Part shown: positions 1 to 12,734 of the stretch, one piece after another | Numbering within the stretch: the first letter of the stretch is position 1 | Layout: each line of letters starts with the position of its first letter | Assembly: GCF_037975245.1 (NCBI RefSeq) | Contig: NC_092565.1 | Coordinates: 18,641,999 to 18,705,998 of the forward strand | Reading direction: 5' to 3' | Source: Apostichopus japonicus | Lineage: Eukaryota; Echinodermata; Holothuroidea; Aspidochirotida; Stichopodidae | DNA length: 64,000 nt | Made by a program: the position numbers and the translations under genes | The notes under the pieces: model-generated | Database searches by the model: none | Told to the model about the DNA's origin: nothing | The model's input: only the letters and a program-made list of their open reading frames with translations

Positions 1-613
1 CTTGTTAGCACAATCCCAAAATTGGTTTGGTAAAGCTTATATGCGACTGTGGTGACTTACATAGTATTTGTATTACGAATAACTGTGTCAATTAGAAGAA
101 ATATTTGAAAAGCAGCTTTCCTTGGTGTTGATGTACAAGTAAGAAGTTAAGAATAGTCTCGTGACCGCCATAAAACCATGGCGATATTGTACCTATAGTA
201 CATGATCTTCCAAGTATTATATGAGCATTCAACCATTTAGTCGCCATGGTAACCACCTTTAAAATACTATAGTTACTTCGAAATACTTCTTCCGCAGTTC
301 CATAACATAAATCAGTGGGCGATTCTTGACATTTCTCAAACCCGACGTTAACCTTTCTAGAACCGGAAGTTGATTTCTGGAAATATGTCGTTCGTGCGTG
401 AAGCTCCTAGAAATCAGATTACAATAGTGATAGCGATAGTCTTAGACTAAAATGAAATAATGGCTTTTCTTCTTTCCTGTTTATTTTTTGTAACACTAAC
501 GTATTTTAATCTTGCCACTGTAACCTTAACGCAACTGTGATATAGAAGCATACATGTAACCACGACATTCTGCAGTGAAATATATATGTATATATATATA
601 TATATATATTATA

Positions 614-656
<43 letters not shown>

Positions 657-3600
657 GGTTGTTACCTGTATACAATACAACCAATGCCTCTTCGGTGTAA
701 GCACCCCCCCCCCCCACCACCACAACACCAACCAATCCTTGCTTGACTACAATCGCTACCGACTATCTCTGTGGTGAGGAAGGGAGTACCTTTAAGGTAT
801 ATTTTAATGATAATTTATATTTCTTCTTATCCCTTTGACACCCGTATAAGTTCCTTACTTCGTCCTAACAATACATGCATGTATTCCTTTACACTTTTCC
901 CTAGAACAATTTATTTATATAATTTTATTTTCAAACAACTTACGTAGTTCATTATGTAACCTGTTGCCATAAGTGTTATGCAATCAATTTTCACTTAACA
1001 ACTCCCTCTGAAGCAATGTCTTTATCAAGAATCAAGCATCTACGTCACTACAAACTATAGTATAGTTAGGCAATTAATTGATGGGTAAGTATATAGGATG
1101 TAGGTAAATACGTAGGTACTGTATAGGTAAGCAGGAAGGTAGATATAGGTAGGCCTTTATATAAGTAGAAAGTTAAGTATGTGTTGGTAAATATAATGTG
1201 AGGTATGAATTGCGGGTGATAGGCTATGTACGTTGGTATTTATAGGGAGCTAACTATACATAAATGAATGAATGATTGGATGAGTACTTGCGCGGTGTAC
1301 ATCCACCGCCCCCCCCCCCCCCGGTTGTTCAACTCCTCTCAAAAATTCAAAAGTATTGATTAGCACAGATTACTTATAGATATAATTTAAAGCCTAAATA
1401 TACCTCAGAGTGCACTATTTTTGAATTATTTTCTTTCTGAGGGTGGTAAAGGAATCATCAGAAACATGAGACGGCTGAAACGACATCAGGCTCACACCCC
1501 TCCTTTGTTAAACCCTAAAGCCGCCCCTGGAGTGTATGATCATATCTAATGTTATAAACATGAGATACATTATAACATCACTTCAAGAGTGGTCTCCATG
1601 AATGAATTATTTACTATAGTTATTCCTCCAAGTTTATTTCACCTACAAAATATGGTCGATCTTAAAATATTGTTACCGGCGTTTGAGATAACATACTTTC
1701 GTATGGAAACTACTGAGGAATTGGAGTTGGTAGGTATAGCAGGCTATGCGCGTGATTTGACGAAGACAACATCTATACGTTTGTAGTTATATAAATAGTT
1801 CGTTGAAAAACGGAAGGTTGAGTAACGTCTTTATCCCAGTTTCGATAATGCCCTGTTTTCTTCTCGTTACTCGGATTTTTAATTATAAATAAATGTCCCT
1901 GTAAATGAACGTAATGGCGGAAGTCGTTATGAAACCTTATAATGAAAAGCTTCACAGAATACTCATTAATGAAAATCGAGGCGTAATCAGTAAACTTATT
2001 GTCTTAATTATACCTTTTATAATGAATGTTATTTCCGGAATGATTCTTCTTCACCTTCTTTTTCTTCTTTTTTTGAACAAAAGCTTGCAAGGTTGATAAG
2101 AAAGGTTACACATTGCTTTTGTTTTTATTTTTATTTTTCATTTCGAAAAGCAATTATGCAATCTTAAAGCAATCATGAATATTCAAATATTTATTCAAAT
2201 ACTTATGCAAATATTTATTCAAATATTTATAAAATATCCTATCTAGTAAACCACAACACTTCGAATATGCGAAGTTTTTCATGTCTCTTTTTTTTTTTTT
2301 TCTTTTTTTTTTTTGCAGTGGTAGAAAATGAACTTTTCATGTAAACCTGTTCCTGTCTACTTGTATAACCGAATTACTAAACGAATATAGAATTTTTCTT
2401 TTATCGTTATCTAAGATATTCGGTGATACGAGGAAATAATAAGTAGCAAAGAACTATATAGGCTATAATTAGACGGAAACCATAAAGCTATTCATCAGGA
2501 CGATTAGGTTTTATGTTATATATGCATGTGTAATATACGCAGGCGGAGTAAATATGTTACTTCCGCGTTGGCTGTTATGTATAGTAGGCCCTAGTGTAAA
2601 CTTTCGTGCGGAAATGACAATATTTTACATAAATCCTTCATAAAAGATATTTCTAGTCATTGATCATTCTTTACCTATTAAAGAACTTTGAATGTCGCCC
2701 TGGAAATCATGAACGGAGAAATGTAAAAATGGTGGCACCGTTCGGCATCCTAAAATGACCACAAGCCATTCGTTGTTCCTCATATACTTGATTTAAACTT
2801 GCTGTATGTTGCCATGGGATATAAACACGTGTCGTAACTTGGTTGTACTGTCTCGAACAAGCTCAATACCTCAACAAAAGTGCTAAACCTGTGAAATTCG
2901 AATACAGATGTTGAAGTCGTTCAGAGTAGTTTATATGAACTGATCTGCGTGGTAAAGAATTGAATATCACCGTTAGATAGTGGTATATAGTAAATTGACA
3001 TGTAGCCAGTTGCTATAGTATAATATAACGAAGGAACTGAGCACGAGGTTAAACATGACGTGAGCGATATCAAACTGAATTCCAACTAGTAATCCCGTTT
3101 TGACATGCTTCCTTGGGTGTCTTAATTTAGTCACCACGTTTATCCTCGCACCCCGACCCCACATCTCAACCCCGCCAACCCCCCCCCCCCCCTTGTCCTT
3201 TTTTCGGAATGTAATTTATTGAATTATATTTTATATTATATTATTTACTATACGAATACATGTTTGTTTCCCCTTTCTCCTTAACATAACATATCCATCG
3301 ATTAAAAACACAGAAGAATTATATGCCGGCCCACCATATAGCCATCATGGTGCCCTGTTTTCATTTTCGTTCGTTCCTTCCATCCGCTTATTCATTATGT
3401 TTTGCAGTTATTGTATTTTGTCATTGCATGCACATATGATGACCTTTTCTATGTGGCGTTTTCTTAAGCTATACATTTAGTAGCAATGGATGTAACCAGA
3501 ACGAACTACAGGAAATATGCCAGTACAGAGACGTACAATTTTCAATTAGTTGGTATAGGTTAGTTCATAATAGAAGCAACGCAAAAGTCGGTGGATGAAA

Positions 3601-4152
3601 AACGTAAGATTTCAACGGAATGTGTTTATCATGTAATGCATTAAAGAAGTTGTCAGGGACAATGTTGTTGGATGTCCATCGCGCCTGGTGTCCTTTCGTA
3701 TGCAATGCACGTGTATACAGTTGCCTTTCGTTGGTGTCGGATATCTCAGCTAAACGGTAGTGACATGATGCAGTTGTAATGGGAGCTGAGATTTGGAGTG
3801 TATGTATGTGGATGTTTGTTTGCGTGAGTGAGTGAGTGTGTAGTCCATTAACTAACATTACTAGACAGGCTTGTAGGACGAGTGCAACAGTATGAGTACC
3901 AATACAAGTACAATTCCCCAATTCCACGGATGTGAGTACGTAGCTCACAAGCATTATTTCGTGTTGGTATTGCTGGAAAGGTTTTGCCATAAATTTGCGA
4001 CTAAAGTCAACCTGTTAGCGACATCCCTTCCTCTCCCTCCCCACGCCCCCTCCCCTCCCACCCTACTTCCCCTGCAAAAGGTATTGACCAATATTCCGAA
4101 CGCTCGATTTATCCAAAGTGAGCTATTTTACGTTTAAGATTGGTAGCTTATA
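1..4152. other. Noncoding AT-rich DNA
   Basis: Apart from the TA tract, I see only short homopolymer C-runs (703, 1308, 3179), imperfect TAGGTA repeats near 1083-1160 and an (ATTCAAATATTT)-like stretch near 2175-2230. No open frame here has splice context or a recognisable domain. Confidence 0.6.
580..651. repeat. (TA)n microsatellite
   Basis: About 70 bases of TA with TGTA interruptions. It is followed at 703 by a run of 15 C. Confidence 0.95.
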
Positions 4153-4300
4153 CAGGCGCGTATCCAGGATTTTCTAACCCGGGGGGCGCGAATTACGATC
4201 TAAGCGGAGCGCCACCATCGGTTGGCGCGGAGCGTACAAGAAAATTTCAGGTTTTGAAACCCCCCAGATCACCGGAAATGGCACTTCTCGGGCTTGAAAA
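4153..4300 (+). mobile_element. Family B element, left part
   Basis: It begins CAGGCGCGTATCCAGGAT and has the core GGAGCGCCACCATCGGTTGG and GGAAATGGCACTTCTCGGGC. Similarity fades after about 4300 and no right terminus was found. Confidence 0.7.
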
Positions 4301-4837
4301 TGACCAACCAGATGTACACTTTTGCCTGAGAACCAAGTATTTCCCCAAAGTTTTTTTTTCCATCCATAACCTTTTTGAAGATTGTCACCAGTCACACGTC
4401 ATGTTCGACCTCATTGCATGTCCTATGGATCATTGCTTTTGTAGGTGATTCTACGTCACGGCTCACAATATCCGAAAGCCCCACTTTTCAAGGTTTTAAG
4501 CCCATTATTTGTTGAGAATTTGAAAATTCACATTTCTGGTGAATAAAAATCACTTCAAAACATACCCATAATGTTGCACAAAATTCAATCTATGGACAAC
4601 TAATATAGAAAAACCTCCTTCAACCCCTAATAGACAGGTTCAAAATTGCACGAGTAGAGGAAAGTATGATGAAGAATGTTGGTGAAGAAATTTTCGAAAA
4701 CTCAGACACAGTTAATTTATTGGTGTAGAAATATTAAAACCTCTTATAATGGCTATTATAAAACTTCGTTGAAGGAAATGAAAAATAGCAGATATTTCCG
4801 ATATCAGGTATATCGAAACCGAACACTACACACATAG

Positions 4838-5253
4838 GCGTAGGTCCCGTAGGAGGCGGGGGCTGCAGCCCCCCCCCCCCCCCGCATCCAAATTTTTTCC
4901 CATTTTTCGGGCACCTACTGAAAGGAAAATAAATAGCAATGAATAGCTCAAAAATGATCTCCTTGGTAATTAAAATAAAGTTGTAAGCTTGGCCGACATT
5001 ATTACTGTAAAAGAGAGTTTTGACATAAATGGATCTGTATGCTTTTTCTCCATCTACATAAGACATTTGGTTGTTTACATTAGTATCCGGCGGTATACTG
5101 TGCAACTTTCACGGACCGTGCGGTACACGATGCCATGCAATGTTATGACCGATGCTTGCTTATATGATATTGGCATCGGTATGTTGAACGCGCTTTGGTT
5201 TTTTTCGGGCAAGTCGTTACAGCCCCAAATCCAATTGGGCTCCTACGCCTTTA
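4838..5253. mobile_element. Inverted-repeat element flanked by 13-bp direct repeats
   Basis: ACTACACACATAG occurs exactly at 4825-4837 and 5254-5266. The inner ends GCGTAGGTCCC and GGGCTCCTACGC are inverted repeats with one indel, and a C-run lies near the left end. Class not assigned. Confidence 0.55.
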
Positions 5254-5354
5254 ACTACACACATAGACAGTTTTTGAGGTTGTTCATCGTGGAACATGCA
5301 TTTCAATGCTCACTGATATGATGTTGTATCTGCTCTTTGCATTACAAATTCGAA

Positions 5355-5600
5355 CAGGCGTGTAGCGAGTAATTGCCAAGGGAGGGGCGAAGCCTGTATG
5401 CAAACTATCTGAGCGAAGCGCCACCATGAGTTGGCGCGAAGCGTACAAGAAAAATTTTGGCCGAAAATGCCTCCCAGATCGCTGGAAATGACACTTCCCA
5501 GGCCTTGTAAGTTGCATCTAAGCATTGTCTATTTTGAAATTACTAGCGATGTCATAAAGAAAATTTGCTCGGGGGGGGGGGGGGCGGTCGCCCCCTTCCC
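5355..5600 (+). mobile_element. Family B element lacking its right end
   Basis: It runs from CAGGCGTGTAGCGAG through GAAGCGCCACCATGAGTTGG and ACTAGCGATGTCATAAAG to the G-run/C-run (GGGCGGTCGCCCCC), where it stops. No terminal repeat or target duplication is visible. Confidence 0.75.
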
Positions 5601-5889
5601 GAAATGCGTCATGTTCCCCGACGACTCGGTCGAGTTCAAGACCAGCCACAGTTGGTTCCATATAGCACAATTGTACAATTGTTTAAGGCGTCCACACACA
5701 CACACGCGTTATGATAGACCATATATAGTATTTATATAGATACATTAGTGAGAGAGGAAAAATGGAAACGTCAAAAATGGAGTTGTTGGTGTAAGGGGTA
5801 GGGTGAGGCGCATACCCCCTCCGTAATCCTTGATCTGTCACTGGCTACCCTGTGTATATAATAGGGATCAGCGCTTTAACTTTGACTGT

Positions 5890-6050
5890 TCCTCTTTCTC
5901 TTCCCGAGGTCTTGGCTATCTTCTACTCCCTCCTTTTCTCCTTTTTCTCTCTTTTTTCTTTTTCTTTTCCCTTCCTTTCTCTCCTCCTTTTCTTTTTTCC
6001 CCCTCCTTTTCCCTTTTTTCTTCTCTTTTTTTCTCTCCTCTTTTCCTTAC
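5890..6050 (+). repeat. Long polypyrimidine tract
   Basis: About 160 bases almost purely C and T (for example CTCTCCTTTTCTTTTTTCCC). Such homopurine-homopyrimidine DNA can form triplex structures. The Phe/Ser/Leu-rich and Arg/Lys/Glu-rich open frames over it are compositional. Confidence 0.85.
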
Positions 6051-6094
6051 CCGGGGGCGCGCGCCCCCAACGCCCCCCCCTGGATACGCACCTG
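6043..6094 (+). mobile_element. Solo right terminus resembling family B
   Basis: CCCGGGGGCGCGCGCCCCC, a C-run and GGATACGCACCTG match the G/C-run and terminal repeat of family B without a left partner. Confidence 0.4.
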
Positions 6095-6199
6095 TTATAG
6101 TATATGGACTGACTATATGCTCTTTCATTTTCTTTTAGGGTAAATATATTAAACGACTTCAAATCCCAGGACAGCTCGACCCGGCTTAAAACCTCTGTA

Positions 6200-8326
6200 A
6201 ACTGAAACTTGTAAGATATCTCTCATTATGACACAATATTACTTCCAAAAACTACCAATGAATTTCATGACAGCTATAGAATGATTATTTGATCATATTC
6301 AAGTATTTCAATGGTATGAATGAAACCATCGTACCCATGATATGATGATTCCTTTGCTGACCATGGCGGCATAGTCGGCGTTGCTATGCAGCGTTCGTGT
6401 TTGCTGCAGGTCGTTTTACAATTGAGTCGTTAACTGATGACAAACTTATCCTTTATACAAATCATCACCACCTGCTTGAAGATGTTTTGCTCTTGGACTA
6501 ATTTAAGCAGAATAATTCCCACAAGAGATAAAAATCATGTAATTATTCGGCTGTTGTCACAAACAGGGAGAATTGGTAGCCAAAGCCTATAGGGTTTGCT
6601 CAAGGTGTTTTTCATTATTATCTTTCTCGCGTCTCGCATTCGTAGGTTCATTGTAATTTTAGAAGAAATTAAAATTCAAATAAAAAAATTCGATTGTGCA
6701 AAATGTTTCTAGGCTTTGTAGCAATTATTCTTTCTTCTTTTCCTTTTCAGGAGATTGTTAAACTTTTGAAACAGTTGAATAATCTAAGAAAAAGTAATAA
6801 TTATTTGCACGCTTCCGAAGTGATACGGTTAAATTAGATATAGCGAAGAAAAATGTCAAAACGAAAATAAATAATTTATATCATGTATATTTTGATAGCC
6901 AATAAATTGTTGCTCATGAAATCTAAATCGCAAGTGACTTTAATACGTGTCTATTCTACAATTTTAGCTACGTTTTAATACCCCCCCCCCCATCCTCCCC
7001 ACCACCATTATCTCCTAATAGAAACACCAAAAAAAAATTATAACAATAACCGTTTGTTTATAATGATCGTAGTATTGTTGTACTTGTTAAATGAAAATGA
7101 ATCACTCTTTAGCTCTACTTGTTAATAAATTAATTGGTAATTAATTTTGGATGAATTTGGTTTCCATATCCTAATGAATACATAGTAGTCTCACAGTACT
7201 TTTAGGAACACAGAAAATTACAGAATGTCTTCTCCCAAAATAATAATTAGTCAATGTGCCACCGGCAGGAGATATTTATTTATCCGTGGAAAGTTATTGT
7301 ACCACAAATAGTGGAGTTTTATTACCAGAAATGTTTTTCTGTCAAATATGGCTAAGGTTTATATCACATAAATATAACAAATACACAAACTCACGCACAC
7401 ACACGCACAGAGATATAGTAGTTTCCCTTTTACCAGTCCCATCGTCCTCACTCCCCCCCCCCCCTTCCCCTCTATTAGAACTAAATAATGTATAGCTTTC
7501 TTCACTTCATACCCGTTTATGAATATTTGGCCAAAGCTTCCGAAACAACGGAGACATTTCTTATTAAGTCATTGTTGTTTTCGGTGAGTTATTTGCTGTC
7601 ATAGCTGGGTTCGATTAAATAATAAAAGTGATATTCAAATTGCATATAAAACGGTAATATGTCATATCGGTAAATAAGGCCAGACGGCTAGCTAAGGTAC
7701 ATATTCCGTTTTGACCATTGACATGATTTGATTTGATTTGATTTGAGTGCCATGTGAAAGCAGATTGTATACAGGATGTAAAAGCAACGCTATATTTTTG
7801 TCCATGAACTCATATAAACAGTAGTTAAAATTATATGAACAGTTGCATGCCGAGATGAAGCTAAAATAAAGAGGGATCTCTCTGCTAAGGGAACTGAACT
7901 GAACGATTTGAGATACAACAGGAGTATAATATGTAGCTTCAGACGTGTCGAATCTTTTGTAGAATTAATTTTTTTAAAGTTTTGCTCATATTTTTCACAG
8001 TAGAATGTTAAGAGTGTTGACACTAAAACCAATACCATCGTTTGGTCCACGTAAAGAGCTAAAATATGATAGAGATTCAGTATTTTCCACACCCATCACC
8101 ATCATACTGAAAATTAATATTGTAATTAATAAAGAACAAACATAAGAAAACGAAGCACATGTGGCTCTGTGACGTCGTGGTGTGTAAGTGAACAATAAAT
8201 CTGTAATATTTACTAAAAGAAATATAGTTTTTCTTAACTGTTTTGGGGGCGCTTGTCCATGACAGATATATCTGTCACATTCGATCAATAATGATGGCTG
8301 AGTTGAAGTTTCCTTTAAGGAAAAGA
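6200..8326. other. Noncoding DNA
   Basis: No gene seen. The segment 8000-8180 resembles 46755-46885 in PRC1's 3'UTR region (AGAATGTTAA, then CATAAGAA and GCACATGTG in the same order), suggesting an old dispersed repeat. Confidence 0.5.
7724..7746 (+). repeat. (ATTTG)n microsatellite, short
   Basis: Four ATTTG units. Confidence 0.85.
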
Positions 8327-8334
8327 TTACCATC

Positions 8335-8985
8335 CAAGGGCGGCGGAACCGGGGGGGCACAGGGGGCACGTGCCCCCCCCCCCACTTTTCCTCAGGGTTA
8401 AAAATGTGCCCTTTTTCTACATAAAAATTGAGGTGTCTCAAGTTAGCAAGAGGCCAGGGAACCAGAATGAACACTCGGGAAGGGCCGTTTCCGGCCATCT
8501 GAGGGGTTTGTAAAACCAAAATTTTTCTTGTACGCTCCGCGCCAACCGATGGTGGCGCTCCGCTCAGATAGTCGTGCATACAACATTGCAAATCCTGGCT
8601 ACGCCCCTGACTTTTAATGAATTTATGTGGGTCAAACTCAAAGCTATTTCGAATGGAAACAATTTGTTAAAATATTAACAAGAAATAAACTCTAATTCGG
8701 AAGATTCCTACATTAGCAACTAGCATGATTTCACCTCATTTGTCTCAATAGAAAACTTGTTCCTTGTTTCCCAATTTGCACATTGAATATTGCAGTGCTA
8801 GTATGCATATTTTCCTTGAGGGGGGGGGGGGGCGTTGATGGAGTGATGTGTATACGCAAATAAAATAATACAATAAGAGTTATAAAGGGTACTAAATATC
8901 AGGCTACATCAGTCCAATCGAATTTCTGCAAAGTGCCCTTTGATGTCGGTGCCCCCTCAGATTAAAAGTGCTTCCGCCGCCCTTG
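8335..8985. mobile_element. hAT-type miniature element, family A, with 8-bp target duplication
   Basis: Perfect 14-base terminal inverted repeats, CAAGGGCGGCGGAA (8335-8348) and its complement (8972-8985), are flanked by TTACCATC on both sides (8327-8334, 8986-8993). The interior (651 bp in all) has G- and C-runs near the left end and contains a family B fragment. No transposase. Confidence 0.93.
8455..8609 (-). mobile_element. Family B fragment nested inside the family A element
   Basis: On the minus strand it begins CAGGGGCGTAGCCAGGAT at 8609 and carries the core GAGCGCCACCATCGGTTGGC and CGGAGCGTACAAGAAAAA. Its far end is not recognisable. Confidence 0.75.
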
Positions 8986-8993
8986 TTACCATC

Positions 8994-10068
8994 GACACAA
9001 TGTAGATAATCTGGAAAGGGATTTAACAGATGGATTAGAAAATAAGCTGATTGGATTGAGATGGGAACTTGACAACTTCCAATTATTTCAAGCCAAGCTT
9101 TGGATTTGAAAATGTGCTCACAGAAGTTTTTGATTATTATTATGATTAATAATTTTGTTTAGTTTTTGTAAGTCACCAATCACTTAAATAACAAATGTCT
9201 CCCAGTTTACCATTTGATTTCAAGTGATAAATGGAGAATGTATAAAGTGTAATGCTTTCCGACACATTTTGCTCTCTTTGGGGGTGGGGCGGGGATGGGG
9301 GGAGGGTAATACCGGTGCTGAAAGTAATGGTTTATACCTTTGTTAGGATATTGGTATAGAGCAGCATGGAGAAAAATATGGCTAAGGCAACAATGGAAGC
9401 TGTTGTCGACTATATGTTGTTGTGACATTAATGGAACGAGCTGTATGAGAAATCAAATGGCTTCTGATAAACTTATAACAACAAAAGCCTATACACTTGA
9501 ATTATGTCAAGCAACGTAACAAATTAAAGAATCATATGACAAGCCTGTTTGGGATATTTTGTAAAGTAAGCCTACGTTTAACAAAACATTTTCTTTAACA
9601 ATAAATTTATGTCTATATTTGTCATCATTTGCTATCAGGATAGTCTGAGGATTCCATTGGCGGGAAAGTGACCACACCGCACCGTCCCAAGGAAATTTCT
9701 GGGACGCAACGGGGATGGCGAAAAAAGGAAGAATGGAAAAACTGATAGCCTTGATATATACGATACTGAATAGGCTTCTTGTTATTATAGCACTTTGTGA
9801 TCTCCTTCTCATAGGGTTCTCAATATTAGCCACACTAAGGATAGAACGAGATTTCTCTGACCGAGTTAACTTTGATTCAGTCATTGACATTTTAGTCAAA
9901 GCTCTGAGCGTCGCATGCATATATACTGGATTGTCGGCTTCAATGAAAAAAAAAATGTAACATCTCCATTTATTTCAATATCACCATGAGATAAGATTTA
10001 CATACATGAGTATACATATCCACTCGAAATATTATATATGTAAATATTTTATGTCGTTAATATATATA
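8994..10068. other. Noncoding DNA
   Basis: An 81-residue hydrophobic frame at 9715-9960 is open on both strands and has no support. Nothing else seen. Confidence 0.5.
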
Positions 10069-10435
10069 CAGGTCCGTAGCAACTTGGAGTATGGGGACGC
10101 GAGCCTCGTCCAGACTTCCCCAAGTGGCCTACATTTTATACCACACGCACGCAAAAGCGTTTAACAAAATGTAGCTAAAATCATGGAAATTATAGCAGCA
10201 TTTTGCATCTATAAGCCCCCCTCACCCGAAACAAAACTTTCTTGAAATTTTATTCCTCAGACCAGAAATAAGGAAATTTTGCTAAAACTGAAGTCGTTGC
10301 AGATGGTAGACCTATATGGTATCATGAAAAGTCATATCAATACAAGTGTAAATTAAACCTTAATTCTCTGACTCTGACAAAAAAACAACTCTCCCCCCCC
10401 CCTAACACCACGAGAGCTGACTATACGTATACCTG
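10069..10435. mobile_element. Miniature element family E, copy 1
   Basis: It shares CTATATGGTATCATGAAAAG and GTCATATCAAT with copy 2 at 14277. The ends CAGGTCCGTAG...ATACCTG are weak inverted repeats, and no target duplication is visible. C-run just inside the right end. Confidence 0.55.
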
Positions 10436-11336
10436 GAGGAATCACATATATTGTTTAATCATGTGTATCTGTGCGTGTGTATGTGCGGTTTTTTTCCTAA
10501 TCCATTTTATTTAATTGTATTCATTCCATACATTGTGACTTATTTTTAATCTATTTTGATTCTTTCACATTGGGTTTTTCATTAATTATTTGCGTCTTCT
10601 TTGAGCTTTTTATTGATTGATTTCAAGCAAGTGTAATTCTGTTGCCCCTTAAATTTCCAAGAAATAGAGATTATTTGTTTAGATTAGCGAAGATTCAGTA
10701 TATTAGATACATGTATATAACTTATGTACAATGTACAAGATGGTTGTAAGCGTTCAGGGGAATCGAAAATATCATCTCTTTTTTTCTAATTAAAGTTGGT
10801 GTCACTTAAAGTTATATATCTTTATACAAGTATTTTTGGCAGGAGATTAAATCGTTGTTGACCTTACCTATATTACGTACTATAGTTGTTAAGTCCATAA
10901 TTCTCTAGGATCGCATGTTTCCCCAAAAGGCTTTTCTGATGAAGTGCCATACTTGAAGCCTTGACATAGATTTCGGTATGAATTAATTAAGTGACTTTCC
11001 GATTGAAACGTTCAAGGTCTGCCGAAGTAATTTTATATACTATTACCTTTCGCTGCCGAATGAGACCCTTTTAAGAAAAGTCACCAACGATATGAGCCTG
11101 GACACAAAAACCAATCAACTTGATCCATGATGATTTTGATTGTGAATATTTAGTATATCATTTGCATATTGCAATTTCAAATTATGTTTGATGGCTTCTC
11201 ATTATATACTGTTTTATATAAATATATTTATATATCATTTTCAAGTATAGTCTTTTGTTGCGCTCAGTAAGCAGAGTGGATCGTTAATTATAGTCCTTTA
11301 TACTTTTGGTCTAATGCCTCAATTGATAAAATCAGA

Positions 11337-11360
11337 AATATATATATATATATATATATG
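11337..11360. repeat. (TA)n microsatellite, short
   Basis: A 24-base TA run. Confidence 0.9.
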
Positions 11361-12611
11361 TGGACATTTAGTGATTCGAGTCAAGTATCGTCACAAAACA
11401 CCATGCGTTTGTACCAAGTTAACTAAGGCTGTGTCAAAGGAATGCAATGGAGTTTTTCTCTCTTTAGTATACAGAGGGTAATTCTGTGGCGCCGCCGTAC
11501 TTCTGAGTTAATTAGTGTTAAGCAGTTTTGGAAGTATCTTGGGCAGGAATAAAGATGAAATTGTTTGGCTTCTACATATTAAATTCCGCGCACGATTCGT
11601 CTTTAAATTAATTAAAATGGCCTATGTGGTATAATATAGTATACATGTCCAATACACAACAATAAAAGGTGTTAAATTTAATTCGAAAAAAAATCAATCG
11701 TTCAGTTTCTTGATTTGAATTGCGCATGCGCAAAGATAGTCGTAGGTGAGACTTACAAGAATTGATGTCTATTGTTTAATTTATTAGTATGGCAATGTAT
11801 AAACACCTTCCACTTCGTTGGATCTTTATATTAAATTAAAACAATAGGCTGTCACGCATGTGATTTGGAAGTAAGTATACATATCCTCAAAGACATAAAG
11901 TCAAGCGCAATTTTCATCAATGATATTTCTCGTGAAATTTGAACAGACAAACAGTAATGACAAACACGGACTGATAAAGTCACTTTTTACCAATGTATGT
12001 ATTGGTGTATGTGTGTGTGTATGTATGTATTTTAGATCCTCCTGCAGACAGGAACTCGCGATGCTATTGTGCTATTGTAAATAGCTATTGTGCTATTGTA
12101 CATAATACAATGCTATTGCAAAATATCAAATTGCACACTTCACACTTGTATTGACGAGAAAAGTATAGCCATTAGTAGGTCAATGTGAAAGGTGATTACC
12201 TGAAAACAAAATACCTTCGAGGGTCAACTATTTGGGGAACGTATCTCTTTAAGAAGATTGTGACCAGGACGTGCTGAACAGTATGCAGTGTTAATCATTA
12301 ATAAATTAGTATTCTTGTATATACCATTCAATGATTACATACAAGTAAACGCACTACACCCTGACAGCGTGAATGCTGTTAAGAACTTGAAGCCTATCTG
12401 CCTATAGGATACAATAATTGATCACGTGACTTATAGAGCTGTATATGTAGGTCGTGGTCTTGCAAGTATTTGTAATGGGCTTGTAGCACGAGTACATAAA
12501 ACATGATTACAAGTACAACTGGAATCTCCACATTGGTATGAGTACAATCACGAATACAAGAATCGAAGTACGAGTACGTTATCTTGCTCTTTAGTACCGT
12601 CAGATCGTATG

Positions 12612-12734
<123 letters not shown>

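Noticed and set aside
7995-8591. 198-residue minus-strand open frame
   Set aside because: It runs through family A and B transposon sequence and a C-run; chance openness in repeats.
9715-9960. 81-residue hydrophobic open frame with membrane-like segments
   Set aside because: The opposite strand is also open over the same bases, and no splice context or recognisable family was seen.
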